Shown here: one piece after another, positions 53,662 through 64,000 of the stretch
Layout: the number at the start of each line of letters is the position of its first letter
How positions within the stretch are numbered: position 1 is the stretch's first letter
Assembly: GCA_020912385.1 (NCBI GenBank)
Contig: CP087211.1
Coordinates: forward strand, 2,108,001-2,172,000
Length of the DNA: 64,000 nucleotides
DNA from: Neofusicoccum parvum
Taxonomy: Eukaryota > Ascomycota > Dothideomycetes > Botryosphaeriales > Botryosphaeriaceae
Direction of reading: 5' to 3'
Program-made: the position numbers and the translations under genes
The notes under the pieces: generated by a model
What the model saw: only the letters and a program-made list of their open reading frames with translations
Database searches by the model: none
Told to the model about the DNA's origin: nothing

Positions 53662-55335
53662 GTGAGCGGTTTCAGCCGTGGGGTTGCGCTATCAGTAATA
53701 TCTACCAGTGCTGCTCGCATCCAAGAACGTTTCGACCTCCTACATGATCTTTTAAATGAGGAAATGGAGTCATTGAACAAAAGAGTGGTGAATAAGCTCG
53801 ACTGGAGACTCATGCCATGTATCACTTTGATGTTCCTGATGAAGTCGGTATTCTCACTTGCTTTGAATGAGCTTTACTGATACTTTCAGCTACCTCGACC
53901 GCATCAGCGTATCGAATGCAAGGCTGGCAGGACTCCAAGCAGATCTGCACATGTCTGATACCGTCTGGAACACCGGGATTTCCACATGCTACATCGGATA
54001 CCTCGTCGGCCAGCTACCTGGAAACATCTGGCTCTCCAAAAGCCGGCCAAGTATTTTCCTTCCTGCAACCATGGTAGCCTGGAATGCTACTACACTTTGC
54101 ATGCCAGCTGTCACTAAGTATGCCCGCACACTCTGGATATGGTTTCCATTCAGCTTATGTGCTTGACCGCGGTGTTGGATTTGCACTCTGCAGGTTTTTT
54201 TTACTGGTCTTTGCGAAGCGCCATTCTTCCCCGGAATCACGCTGTGTAGGTCCATCTTTTCTTGATTACTTCCGCCGAGAGAGACCTTGACAAATGATAA
54301 CCTAGTGACATCTTCCTGGTATAAAAAGTATGAGAGTCCTACAAGAATGGCTGTATGGCATGCCGGAAATACTATCTCGAATATCATCTCTGGATTCCTG
54401 GCCGCAGGAATTCTGACAGAGATGGATAACATAGCGAACCTGAATTCCTGGCAACGGTTCTTCCTGATTGAAGGCGCAGCTTCTGTGGTCGTTGCCATGT
54501 CGAGCTTCTTTTTATTGCCCGACTGATCGCACGACACAAAATTCTTAACTGAAGAAGAAAAGGGGATGGCGCAATACAGAATCCTGGTTTCAAACGGTGG
54601 CCATGATGAAGCCGCTTGTGGTACATGGGACGGACTGAAAGATGCTGTGAAAGATCCATTCACGTGGTGCTTTTGCGGTGTGCATTTTGCTCTCGTCACT
54701 GCCCGAAGCTTCAAAGACTTCCTCCCTTCGGTAAGCCTATTGCAGCCTCTCAATCATATCTCCCGCCACTAATTGTACACTTTTAGATCATGGAAACGCT
54801 CAACTTTAACGAAACTACAACGTATCTCGTACAGGCTCCACCCTATGCAATTGCGTACGCTGTTTCGTGCCTCTTAGCATACACGTCAGGCCGATTTCAA
54901 GAGTCGTGTTACCATATTGTCGGTCCAATCTTCCTCAGCGCTGTCGGAACGTCGGTTCTCATATCCTCCCTGAACGTCGGGGCGAGGTATTTTGGAATCA
55001 TCCTTCTCATCAGCGGCACGTGCTCTGGCTTGAATTTGCAGTTGTCATGGGAAACTACGCTCGTTCCAGCTCCCCGGGCCAAGAAAGCTGCACTCATTGC
55101 GATTGCAAATTGTATCAGCCAGGTCAGTCATTGGTTTAGTCCCTACTTTTTCCCTACCTCCCAGGAGCCTTTCTACAGACTTGGTGGCGGCTTGACATTA
55201 TTTGGGTGTTTCATGACCGCGGCACTGGCGTATTTGATTAAGCTGAGGGCGATCAAGCTCAACAAGCTTTTGGACAAGAGTGAGGGATGGTCAGCACATA
55301 CCGGGAATGAGCGAGGGTGGAGGTTCAGCTACTAG
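53662..55335 (+). pseudogene. MFS transporter of the allantoate/anion permease (Dal5-like) type, broken
   Basis: Fragments in order: KLDWRLMPCITLMFLM and YLDRISVSNARLAGL (TM1 and its loop, joined across an intron ending at about 53888), ISTCYIGYLVGQLPGNIWL, GVGFALCRFF, SSWYKKYESPTRMAVWHAGNT, then helices 7-12 from about 54560 to 55335. Two clear defects exist. An 8-T run near 54197 shifts the frame between CRFF and the following GLCEAPFFPG block. A TGA at 54524-54526 falls where Trp is expected. The start is uncertain. Dal5-type permeases carry organic anions such as allantoate, nicotinate or tricarboxylate-like acids at the plasma membrane. Confidence 0.78.
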
Positions 55336-55762
55336 TGTAGTGGACAGTAATGTCTCCAAAAAGCCAGCAGGGTACCCAAAATGCTCTGAACTCTCAATTC
55401 TCCCTCAAACTTCTACATTCATCCGAAAGATGGTGTCGCAAAAACTGCTCGAAGTTGTCGTCTTCTGAACTTGCCCAGCGACAAATAACGGCTGGCAAAA
55501 GTGACCAAAGACGCAGAACCTCCGAACTCCGCAACTACCCGGCGTTTTATTCGACGTTAGCCCGCCTCTCAACCTCCTGGCCTTCGACTTCTTCTCCCGT
55601 CTCACGGAACACCTTCGCCCATGCACGTATAACGCTTCACAGCTTCCACGCCCAACTAATCCTACCATTAGTCCTCACCATCGCCTCCACCCTCACCCAG
55701 AACACAGACGCAGTAGCTGCGAACAGCAGCGCACTAACCAGCAGCGACATGCCCTCATACGT
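55336..55762. other. Intergenic, nothing recognised
   Basis: 427 nt between two convergent broken transporters. Long plus-strand ORFs here and through 56320 are shadows of the GC-rich minus-strand gene. Confidence 0.5.
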
Positions 55763-56876
55763 TCACGGGCCCTTCCCCGCACCCGGCGAGCTGCGAATCA
55801 ACACGCCGCCCACGGGCGTGCCCACCATCGGCGCGAGCCCGCGCACCATATACAGCACCCCAGCGCGCGCGCGCGCACGACGCCAGGGACAGGAGCGGCG
55901 CGTGGTACGCCGCCGACTGCAGCACCGCGCCCAGCGCGTGTGCGCCGCGAACCGGCGGCTGCGCGCCACGCGCCAGTCGACCAGCGGGGCGGCGAGGATG
56001 CCGGACGTGCTTGCTGCGTTCTCGGCCGCGACCCGCGCCGCCGTGCTGGGCTCCCAGGTCATGGAGGCGCTGGCGCCAGCGACGAGGGCGGTCGACACGG
56101 CGCCCGTGAGGCGCATCGTGCTGCAGAAGCCGAGCGCGTCGATGCTGGCTTTGAGGGCGGGCGCCCAAGCGAGGCCGCCGACGCCCGTGCCGGAGAGGAT
56201 GATGCCCGTGGCGAGGCCGCGGCGGAGCGTGGACCAGGTGGGCGCCACGGTGACGGCGACCATGTAGGAGAGGCAGGTGCCGATGCTGAGGAGGACGCCC
56301 TGGGCCAGGATGAAGTGCCATAGGGCGGTGCTGAAGCTGGCGAGGACGTGGGCGAGCCCGAAGATGATGCCGCCGGCGAAGGAGACGCTGCGAGGCGAGA
56401 AATGCTTGGCCCAGGCGACGACGAAGGGCGCGCCCATGGTCATCAGGGAGATGGAGAAGGTGCCGATGAGACTGATTTGGGCGGGGCTTTTGCCGCTAAA
56501 GGGAGTTCCGGGCTCGCGGGTCATGGCTTCGTTGAGCGCCTGGTAGACGCCAAAGGCGAAGTTGAGGCCGCAGCAGGTGAACACCAATCATGAATGAAGC
56601 GATAGCAATGACGACAGACCGCCTATTTACAGATTCGCGATAGTATTAGTATCAGGGTAAAGCCAGATATCAGAAGCGGAAAAATATACCTAAACCTGGG
56701 CGGGTCCTAGTCAAGAACAGAGCTTACCATTGTGAAATCATGGTCTCGGATTCAACCTGCGAGGAAGCAGCGTGTAGAGTACCAGGCCTCGATTCCAGAG
56801 AAATCTGGCCCAAGGGGACGGACTCCTGGAGCTCTGCAACGCCCTGCGATTCCGTAGTATCAATTGCAGCGGACAT
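55763..56876 (-). pseudogene. MFS monocarboxylate-transporter-like (Mch-type), frameshifted and internally deleted
   Basis: First exon 56728-56876 (cytosolic N-terminus), then an intron ending near 56625. TM1 (SVVIAIASFMI) is followed by a one-base shift near 56586 before TCCGLNFAFGVYQ. Helices 2-6 are intact (GTFSISLMTMGAPFVVAWA through TGVGGLAWAPALKASIDALG). A second frameshift lies at about 55930 in TM7. After an alternating CG run at about 55863-55878, TM11-like RGLAPMVGTPVGGVL follows at once. So helices 8-10 have been deleted. It ends at 55763. GC-rich, unlike the other broken genes nearby. Confidence 0.78.
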
Positions 56877-58033
56877 GGCAAGGGAGGCGACAAAATGGAG
56901 AAATGGTTCAAACAAGTGGCATAGGGCGTGCCTGTGCAAGCAGAATATAAGACATAGGATGGCTTTGCAATTATAAGTAGAGGCCGAGGTATGAATCAAT
57001 GTGCCCCTGAAGGTACGTTACGCGACTTAGGTAAGCCGTCCGCATTTGCCGATGGACTCTACAACGTCAGCTTCCTCAACCCCAGGGCCTCTATTCCAAT
57101 TTGCCAGATTTCTCCAAATCATTGCTTGAGTATGAAAGTCTGTTTAGTAGCCGCTGGTTACCTTATACATAAACTTTCAAGAATTCAATGTGGCTTAATT
57201 CGGAGTACCATAGCTCAACCCGACGTTCCAATCCCTAATGGAAATGTCGTCCATCAACCCGTCCAAATGCCCCTCCGAGCTTTGCGTTTATCCTATCAAA
57301 AAAGGGATAATAACTATTGCTCCGACTTTGATGGCTTTGATGGGTTCTTCGGCGACAACCCCAGGCATAGAATACCCCGATTCGTCCAAAGTGCCACGAG
57401 GTGGGTGGGCTGAACATCACCGAGAATTGACCTCGAACGTTTCAAGGATCAGGATGAAAAGATTCTTCTAAAGAAAAAGTATAAGCTTCCCGGTGGTCCT
57501 TTCTTGGTTTATAGATACGTTGAGATTGCCTGAACGAAAAGGTCAAGGACGGGATGGTTGCGTTGAAGACGTTAATTGTGGTGCTCCTCGTTACACTACG
57601 GATGATCAATTGATGCTTCTTGTTGCGAGAAGAAATGGTATGCCTCGAAGAACGTTTGAGAGAGTCCCACGACCAGAGGAACCAATCACGGCCCCCAATC
57701 ATCTCCCCTGCGTTATCAACTTAAGCCACGCCCACGCTCACGGTTACTGTCAGAGCATTCTGCAGAAGAAAAGGCACTCTCTATTCCAAGCCTAAAAATG
57801 AACGGTCCCATCGAGAGAACCTTTCTGGGTATCTATCAGCCAACGAGATTCCAATTCCTCGCTTTACACTCGGGTCATTAGTGGTCGTAGCAGTCCAACT
57901 CCCTCCAACTCAAGGAAAAACAGTATTTCCTCCCCAATCCAATTGCCCAGTTTCTTTCCAAATTATCAATACACGCTTAACCGGATGTCCAAAATCTTGG
58001 CCTCTGACCACTGAGATACCAGCTCAGTTTCGT
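56877..58033. other. Intergenic, nothing recognised
   Basis: 1157 nt, AT-rich, with short ORFs up to 140 codons on the plus strand that show no domain. No repeat seen. Confidence 0.45.
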
Positions 58034-59565
58034 TCACCACCTCAGCTGAGGCCTTCTCTTCGACGGCGGCTGGTTATTGTTGTTGTTGTTGTTGTTGTTA
58101 TTGTTATTATTGTTATTTTCGGGGCTTGAAGCCGTTGTAGTTGCAGCCACCGAGCTCACAACAACAGAGCTGACCGCCGACGTCGCGACCGACGATGTGG
58201 CCGACGACACGGCGGTGCTCGCGCTGGCCTCGCCGGCAGCGGTGTAGACCCTGAAGCTGTTGAACTCCCAGTAGGCCTTCTCGAACTCGGTGGCGTTGTT
58301 GGTGGCGTAGTTGATGCAGGTGCCGGGGCAGCCGTCCTCGTCGTTGAACACGGCGGTGGCGCCGGCCCAGTCGCCGCACACGTCGATGTTGACGATCATG
58401 CTCATATTGCGGAAGTGCGAGCTGATGTCGCAGTCGGTGCTGGGGAAGTCGGCCATGGCCTCGCCCCAGCTGGACGGGTCGGGCACCGCGCTGCTGTTGC
58501 TCGACTCCAGGTCCGTCGGGATGGAGGCGCGCTCGAAGAACCACACGCGGATGCCGGCGTCGCGCCACTCCATGGCGTAGACGCCGCCGCCGACGTCGTT
58601 GAAGCCCTGGCCGAACGAGGACGAGGAGCCGTAGACGCCGCAGCCGGCGTTGTCGTTGGTGCCGTTGTAGCAGTTAGTGTAGGCGGCCGAGCCCGTCTGC
58701 TTGCGCTTGCGGTCCATCTTGCAGCCGTTGGTCGTGTGCAGCGTCATCTGGTTCTTGTTGTCTGAGACCTGGTTAACGCCCTCCATGACGTCGATCTCCC
58801 CGTTCGTCGGCCAGTTGTAGGGGTCCGATAGCCAGACAGCGGGCCAGGTGCCGCAGCCGTAAGGCGAGTGCGCAATGTCGAAGACGAAGAGACCGCTGTT
58901 CCAAGTATCACGGGTGGTGATGCGCACGGATTTGCGGCCGGTGCTAGCGGATTCGCCATTCTCGGAGGTGTCGACCCGGACAATGGCCTTGGAGTCGGTC
59001 GTGTATGTCAGGTTCATCGATACGGCGGTGGCATTGTCGACGTAGCTGTGATGGTGGGGTTAGCCATCAGCGACAAGACTTGAGATTGGCGATACGCACT
59101 GCACAAAACCTCCGGTGGGGTCGTAAGTGTTGAAGAAATCCCAATCGTCGAAGAACGAGGTGCCCTCATCTGCCAAAATTGTCAGCCTTCATGTTCGAGT
59201 GAGTCCGATAATCCGGCGTGATACGGCCAAATAATTCTAGAGCCGATCACACCATCGCCACGGGACAGCCTTCGCGAGCAGCAACAAAAAAAGAGAGCCT
59301 TACATGTCTTTTGCAGACTGTAATTGAGTTTGCTGTAGTTGGGATACTTGCTGTTCCTCACGCCGAAGTACGCGCCAACGATGATGGCGATAATGACAGC
59401 GGCGATACCAACGGCAACGCCGATCTTGGTCTTGAGGCCCCACGACTTGGGGTTCCATTTGGAGGGGCCGGCCATCTTCTCAGCTTCGGCGGCGGTCGGA
59501 GAGTACGGCGGTGGGTCGCCAACGCCTTGGAGTGGGACGCTGGAGTCAGAAAACGGGTTGCGCAT
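58034..59565 (-). CDS. Membrane-anchored GH16 endo-beta-glucanase, three exons
   Basis: Exons 59304-59565, 59100-59169, 58034-59045 give 447 residues. A short Pro-rich cytosolic tail and one transmembrane helix (about residues 47-70, VGIAAVIIAIIVGAYFGV) make it a type II membrane protein. The GH16 domain follows, with SGLFVFDIAHSPYGCGTWPA and the catalytic GEIDVMEGV (ExDxxE nucleophile and acid/base). Related fungal enzymes cut beta-1,3(4)-glucan in cell walls. The C-terminus is Ser/Thr/Ala-rich, then a poly-Asn run and a short basic tail. It has several Cys and N-glycosylation sites. Confidence 0.93.
58073..58118 (-). repeat. Poly-asparagine codon repeat in the GH16 gene
   Basis: Trinucleotide run of AAC/AAT codons on the minus strand, encoding about 15 Asn near the C-terminus of the GH16 protein. 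Likely length-variable between strains. Confidence 0.9.
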
Positions 59566-60809
59566 TGTGGGTGTTTAGCTGGGTTCACTGGTAAAGCGCA
59601 AGAGCGAGTAGGCGGGTGCTCGAGCGAGTGAGCAGGTGCAGGCGCGGTGGTGGGCGAGCGAGTGTTGCAGCACGGGAGCGACGGAGGCAAGAGCGATGGA
59701 CAGGCTTCGGGCAGGCAGGCAGGCAGCAGGCGGGCTCAATTAAGAAGGCACGTCGAGCGAGGTAGGGCTGGCAGCGATGTGGACAGCGCGGGCTGGGGCA
59801 GCGTGTGCGAGTAAATAAAGCCTCAGGCGCGGCGGGCGGGCTGCAAGGGCCGGCATGGGCGCGGGTGCATCTGGTGCATCTGGGGCGATGCGCAGCTTCA
59901 TGAACATGGTTTTGGGAGCGTTACGTGTGCCTGGTGGGTCGGCGGTGCTGGCCGTTTGCAGCTCTGACGAATGTGACGCGCGGTGTGCGTCGATGGTGGT
60001 TGGATACGGCCGCGACGCCGCCCTTATCGACGTCCAGCCCTGCCGCTAGACGGAGCAGGGGGCTCCCCGCGTCGCGCGCGCATCCAGGCCCTCAACCACC
60101 CGGCGCTGAAGCTTTTCTGCGCGCTGTCGCTTCACGCTGCTTCGAGAGCTTCTTCCGCGGAGTGGTGGCTTGGCCGCTGACGCGCACCTCTCGCAAAGGA
60201 TTTTTCCCTCGTCCGCCGCAGCGCCGCCAGCCTCGTTGATACGGTCCGCCGGCGCGATCGCGTGTTTTCCAGCGTCCGCGGCCTGACGAAGGCTGTGTCG
60301 CCCGGGATGCGCCCACAGCCTCCAATCAGGCCACGCCTGTCTGCCGTCCGTCGTCCCGGCGATCGCAGGGACATCAATGGGGAGCGGAGACAAGAGCCAC
60401 CAAGATCCCGTCTTACTCAGACACCGACTTATGCTTAACGCGAATGGGTGGCAATCGGATGCGGGCCGGGTATAAATAGAAACACGGACCACCTGCTTGG
60501 CCAAACACCACCACAAACACTGCAGCATTCCAGCGATTCTCGTATCTGCCAGCCGGCCGCCGCAGAGGCCTGCGCTCTCCTCGCGCGCTTCACTGATTCG
60601 GAATACAGAAACAGACACCGCACCGCTACAAGCTTCATGCCGTATTCCACATGGATTGATTTCGAGTCAAATATGAGACACCTAGTGTCTACACGTAATT
60701 ACCTCTCCTCCACACAGCCACTCGCAGCAGCCCATTAGCCCAAAGTCTTCGCCTCGACAGCCTTTTATCAAATCTCCGCCCTCCGAACCGAAATGGCGGC
60801 CTCCCCGCT
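59566..60809. other. Intergenic between the glycoside hydrolase genes
   Basis: 1244 nt, GC-rich. The left end is the GH16 promoter and the right end the GH3 3' flank. Several overlapping ORFs up to 190 codons are present on both strands, but none has a domain or plausible codon pattern. No RNA gene was recognised. Confidence 0.45.
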
Positions 60810-63803
60810 CTACGGCGCGAACTCGATCTTCTCGGCCACGGACACGACGCTGGTCTCGCTGATGCGCGCCGACGACTCGCCCAGCAGGACCTTGTAGTCG
60901 CCCTTCTCGACGACCCACTTGCCGGCCGCCTCATCGAAGTACGCCAGGCTCCTGACCGGCACGGGCACGTGGACCGCCTTCGACTCGCCGGGCGCCAGCT
61001 CGACGCGCGCGAACCCGACGAGCTGCTTGACGGGCGTGTCGACCTTTGTGGCGCCCGCGGGGCCGGCGTAGACCTGGACGACCTGGGCGCCGGGCAGCTT
61101 GCCGGTGTTGGCGACGCTGACGGCGACGTCGAAGGCGTGCTCGTTGCGCCGGACGTCGAAGCCCGAGAAGGCGAAGCTCGTGTACGACAGGCCGTGGCCG
61201 AAGGGGAACAGCACCTTGTCGGCGTTGCCCGCGCGGTCGAAGTGCCGGTAGCCGATGAACACGTCCTCGGCGTACTTGACCTCCAGCCGCCCGTCCACCG
61301 TCTCGCCCGGGAAGTTGCCGTGCGCCGGCGCGTCCTCCAGCCGCTTCGGGAAGCTGGTCGGCAGCCGCCCCGACGGGTTGACCACGCCGAGTAGCACGTC
61401 GGCGATGGCGTTGCCGGCCTCTTGCCCGGGGAACCAGGTCTGGAGGACGGCGGCGACGCGGTCGATCCACGGCATGGCGACCGCGACGCCGGTGGAGTTG
61501 ACGACGATGGTATTCTTGTTGACGGCGCTGACGGCCGTGATGAGCGCGTCCTGTGACCCGTTGGCCGGCAGGTTGAAGGAGGCTTGGTCCTGGCCCTCGG
61601 TTTCCCAGTCCTTGGTGTGGCCGGTGAAGATGATGGCGACGTCGGCGTCCGCGGCCGCGGCGACGGCTTGGCCCTGGATGTCCTCGTCGTGCTCCTCTTC
61701 CGTCATGAAGCCCAGGTAGAAGCCCATGCATTTGTCGAGGATGCTCAGCCCGCTGTTGTTGACCTGTGGCCGCCGCGAGTGCGCCTCGATGGCGTACTCC
61801 TTGCCGGCTTCAAACGAGAACTGGAAGTTCTCCTGCTTTCCGCCGCCCAGGAGGAAGCCCATGGGGTCCTGGTAGTTGTGCTTCTGCTCGGACACCAGCT
61901 CACCGTTGATGAAGAGCTTGGAGGGTCCCAGGCCGGAGAAGCCAATGTAGTGCTTGCCCGTTGTTGCGGGTGTGAAGGTTCCGGTGAGCCTGGCTGCTTC
62001 CGTGACTTCGGTGGAGAGGATAGGTGCCCAGTTCGAGGTAGGGATGTTCTTCGTGCCCACCGGTGACTTGGAGTAGTCCTCGCTGTCGAACCGCTGAAGA
62101 GTCCAACCAGCAGATCCTTCGTAGTCCTTGACGCCAGCACCCATAGGTGGCAAGAGACGGAAAGTGTGAGCGCCTGTTGGAATTAGTCAATCAATCCATA
62201 AGGTGGAGTTGCTTGAACGCTTACCCTTGGCGTAGACAAGCTCAATGTCATCTCCAACAGCAGCCTTCAGGCCCTCATATGGAGTGATCTTATAGTGAGC
62301 ATTGACCGAAGCGCTTCCACCGCCGTGAATCAACGCATCCTTGGCATGTCCCAGCAGCGCAATCTTCTTCTTCGGCAAGTTCTCCTTCTTGATGGGCAGA
62401 ACACCACCCTCGTTCTTCAGCAGGACCGCTCCGGCTCCACCGACCTGACGAATAAGCTTCTGGGTCGATGGCCTGTTGATGGCCTTCTCCGGCGGGGTGA
62501 TGGGGTCCTCAAACTGCTTCGTCTTCACCAACAGCTCCAGCACATTCCTTGCCCTCTCCGTAACCGCCTCCTCGCTGGTCTTCCCCGCCGCAATCGCCTC
62601 CTTCACATCCTCAACCTTGCGCCACTTAGTCGGACCGGGCATCTCCAAATCCATCCCAGCATTGATGCTCTCCGCCGTCGAGTTCGTGCCACCCCAATCG
62701 CTCATCACCAGACCCTTCCATCCCCAATCCCCCCTCAACACCTTCTTCAGCAAGAAGTCCGACGAATCCGCATGCGTCCCGTTAACGAGGTTGTAGCTCG
62801 TCATGACAGCCCACGGGTCCGCCTCCTTGATCGCGATCTCGAAGGGCTTGAGGTAGAGCTCGCGCAGGGCGCGCTCGGAGATGGTCTCGTTGACGGTGAA
62901 GCGGCAGGTCTCCTGCTCGTTGGCGGCGAAGTGCTTGATGGTGGCGCCGACGCCCTTGTCCTGCAGCCCGCGGATGTACGCCGCCGCCAGCTTGCCCGCC
63001 AGCAGCGGGTCCTCCGAGAATGACTCGAAGTTGCGCCCGCCCAGCGGGTGCCGGTGCAGGCACACCGTCGGCGCCAGCAGCACCCGCGCCCCCTTGCTGG
63101 CCGTCTCCTCCGCCAGCGCCGCGCCCACCTGCGTCGCGAGGTTGACGTCGAAGGTTGACGCTAGGCAGACCGACGCCGGGAAGCAGGCGGCCGTGGTGCC
63201 GTGCGCGAATTCGGCGCCGCGGGCGCCGTTCGGGCCGTCGGAGGTCTTGAGGGAGGGCACGTTTTTGCTGGGGATGGCGACGGTTTCCCAGAAGTTGGCG
63301 CCGGCGAGGAGGGAGATCTGGGGGTAGTTAGTGGGTGCTATTCAGGGCGATGGTGGAGAAGCGGAAACGGCGAGAAAAAAAGGAGAGAATGAAGCAGATT
63401 TCAAAACGACATGTTGGCGCCGGATGGGACATGGTCTTGCCGCGACGAGATGGAATCATTCGGCTATGCACGCTGTGAATGTGTTGCCGTTCTCTTCTCG
63501 AATTCCTCGCGCAGAAAACGGCAACTACAATTCGGTTGAGCAGATATGGCACGACAGAGATTCCAAATGGTGGCCAGGCATCGCAAGCTTCTCCTCGAAA
63601 GGCTACTCCGCGGGCTCTGGACAACCCCGCTCCCATCGTGGTTTGCTGATTCGCCAACCAGAGTGCTGCTCTGACTCGAGACGGGGGAACAGGCTGTGGT
63701 TTGAGGGTTCAAGGCAGGACTGATGACAGATGAAAGATGGATATACCTTCTCGTCCAGCGTCAACGAGGCGAGGATAGCCTCGACGTCGGTAGTGGGAGC
63801 CAT
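60810..63803 (-). CDS. GH3 beta-glucosidase, intracellular, three exons
   Basis: Hydrolyses terminal beta-glucosyl residues (cellobiose and other beta-glucosides). Exons 63747-63803, 62225-63317, 60810-62173 give 837 residues. The GH3 N-terminal domain has KTSDGPNGARG, KHFAANEQE and the nucleophile motif GLVMSDWGGTNS near residue 225. A PA14 domain is inserted in the second half (GWTLQRF through LFINGELVSEQ). Then comes the GH3 C-terminal domain (IIFTGHTKDWETEGQD, LFPFGHGLSYTSF) and a fibronectin-III-like end. There is no signal peptide, so it is cytosolic. The first intron is 429 nt, far longer than others here, but the junction DEK-ISLLAGANFW is exact. Confidence 0.95.
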
Positions 63804-64000
63804 GGCAGAGGTGAGGGTATCAAAACGAGGGAAGCGGCAGGGAGTAGAGACGGAAGCACCCTCGAGGCGGGCGGCGGTGTTCTTGTATCAGCCATGGCTG
63901 GGGGGCTTGGTGCCGTGCGCTCTCGGTCGTGTCATTGCCTGGCGGTGCCATGTGGATACTGATGCCATTTCTGGCGCGGAACGGGTGCCGAGGACAGTAG
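63804..64000. promoter_or_regulatory. Upstream region of the GH3 gene, cut by the window edge
   Basis: 197 nt directly upstream of the GH3 start codon. It should contain the 5' UTR and part of the promoter. No specific motif assigned. Confidence 0.45.

Noticed and set aside
55350..56267. A 305-codon plus-strand ORF
   Set aside because: Antisense to the GC-rich MFS pseudogene. Arg/Ala-rich with no domain.
60931..61731. A 266-codon Arg-rich ORF inside the GH3 region
   Set aside because: Shadow frame of the GH3 beta-glucosidase, which has all catalytic motifs in its own frame.
1..64000. tRNA, rRNA or other structured RNA genes
   Set aside because: No tRNA-like cloverleaf with recognisable A and B boxes was noticed by eye. 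A covariance-model scan would be needed to exclude them.

Overview
The window comes from a filamentous ascomycete (Pezizomycotina). The evidence is many short GT-AG introns of about 45-80 nt, Zn2Cys6 regulators, fungal P450s and MFS transporters, Tad1-type LINEs, a chromodomain Gypsy element, and nonsense changes of the RIP type (CpA to TpA, or TpG to TpA on the other strand). The species cannot be named from the sequence.

Positions 1-16,660 are a transposon nest. A minus-strand LINE (A) runs off the left edge. Two solo LTRs have inserted into it, and one of those holds a further 5'-truncated LINE. Next come a plus-strand LINE 3' end (C) and a heavily mutated minus-strand LINE (B). LINE B is split by an almost intact 5.9-kb chromovirus (LTRs at 9485-9655 and 15199-15369, TSD TTCTA).

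Positions 17,150-20,360 hold two housekeeping-type genes: a LOG-like phosphoribohydrolase and nicotinate phosphoribosyltransferase. Another LINE fragment with an 18-bp target duplication follows.

Positions 22,659-39,204 look like a partial 6-methylsalicylate-type (patulin/yanuthone-like) gene cluster. It has two paralogous P450s flanking a 6-MSA-decarboxylase-like amidohydrolase, an MFS transporter, a secreted GMC oxidoreductase and a Zn2Cys6 regulator. No polyketide synthase is in the window. A HAD phosphatase, a decayed F-box-like gene with a solo LTR at its stop codon, and an unidentified coding remnant are interspersed.

Positions 39,645-44,792 carry an F-box protein, a PRPP synthetase and a GC-rich F-box/2EXR-like gene. 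Positions 45,855-56,876 carry a second, decayed set: a Zn2Cys6 regulator (intact), a PrpF-family isomerase (one in-frame stop), a second Zn2Cys6 regulator (broken by a solo LTR, a frameshift and a stop), a mitochondrial tricarboxylate carrier (frameshift, solo LTR in an intron), and two broken MFS transporters. This content recalls itaconate/trans-aconitate clusters, but no decarboxylase is present.

Positions 58,034-63,803 hold two GC-rich, apparently intact glycoside hydrolases: a membrane-anchored GH16 and an intracellular GH3 beta-glucosidase. Exon boundaries were inferred by reading splice signals and keeping the frame. They have no transcript support.
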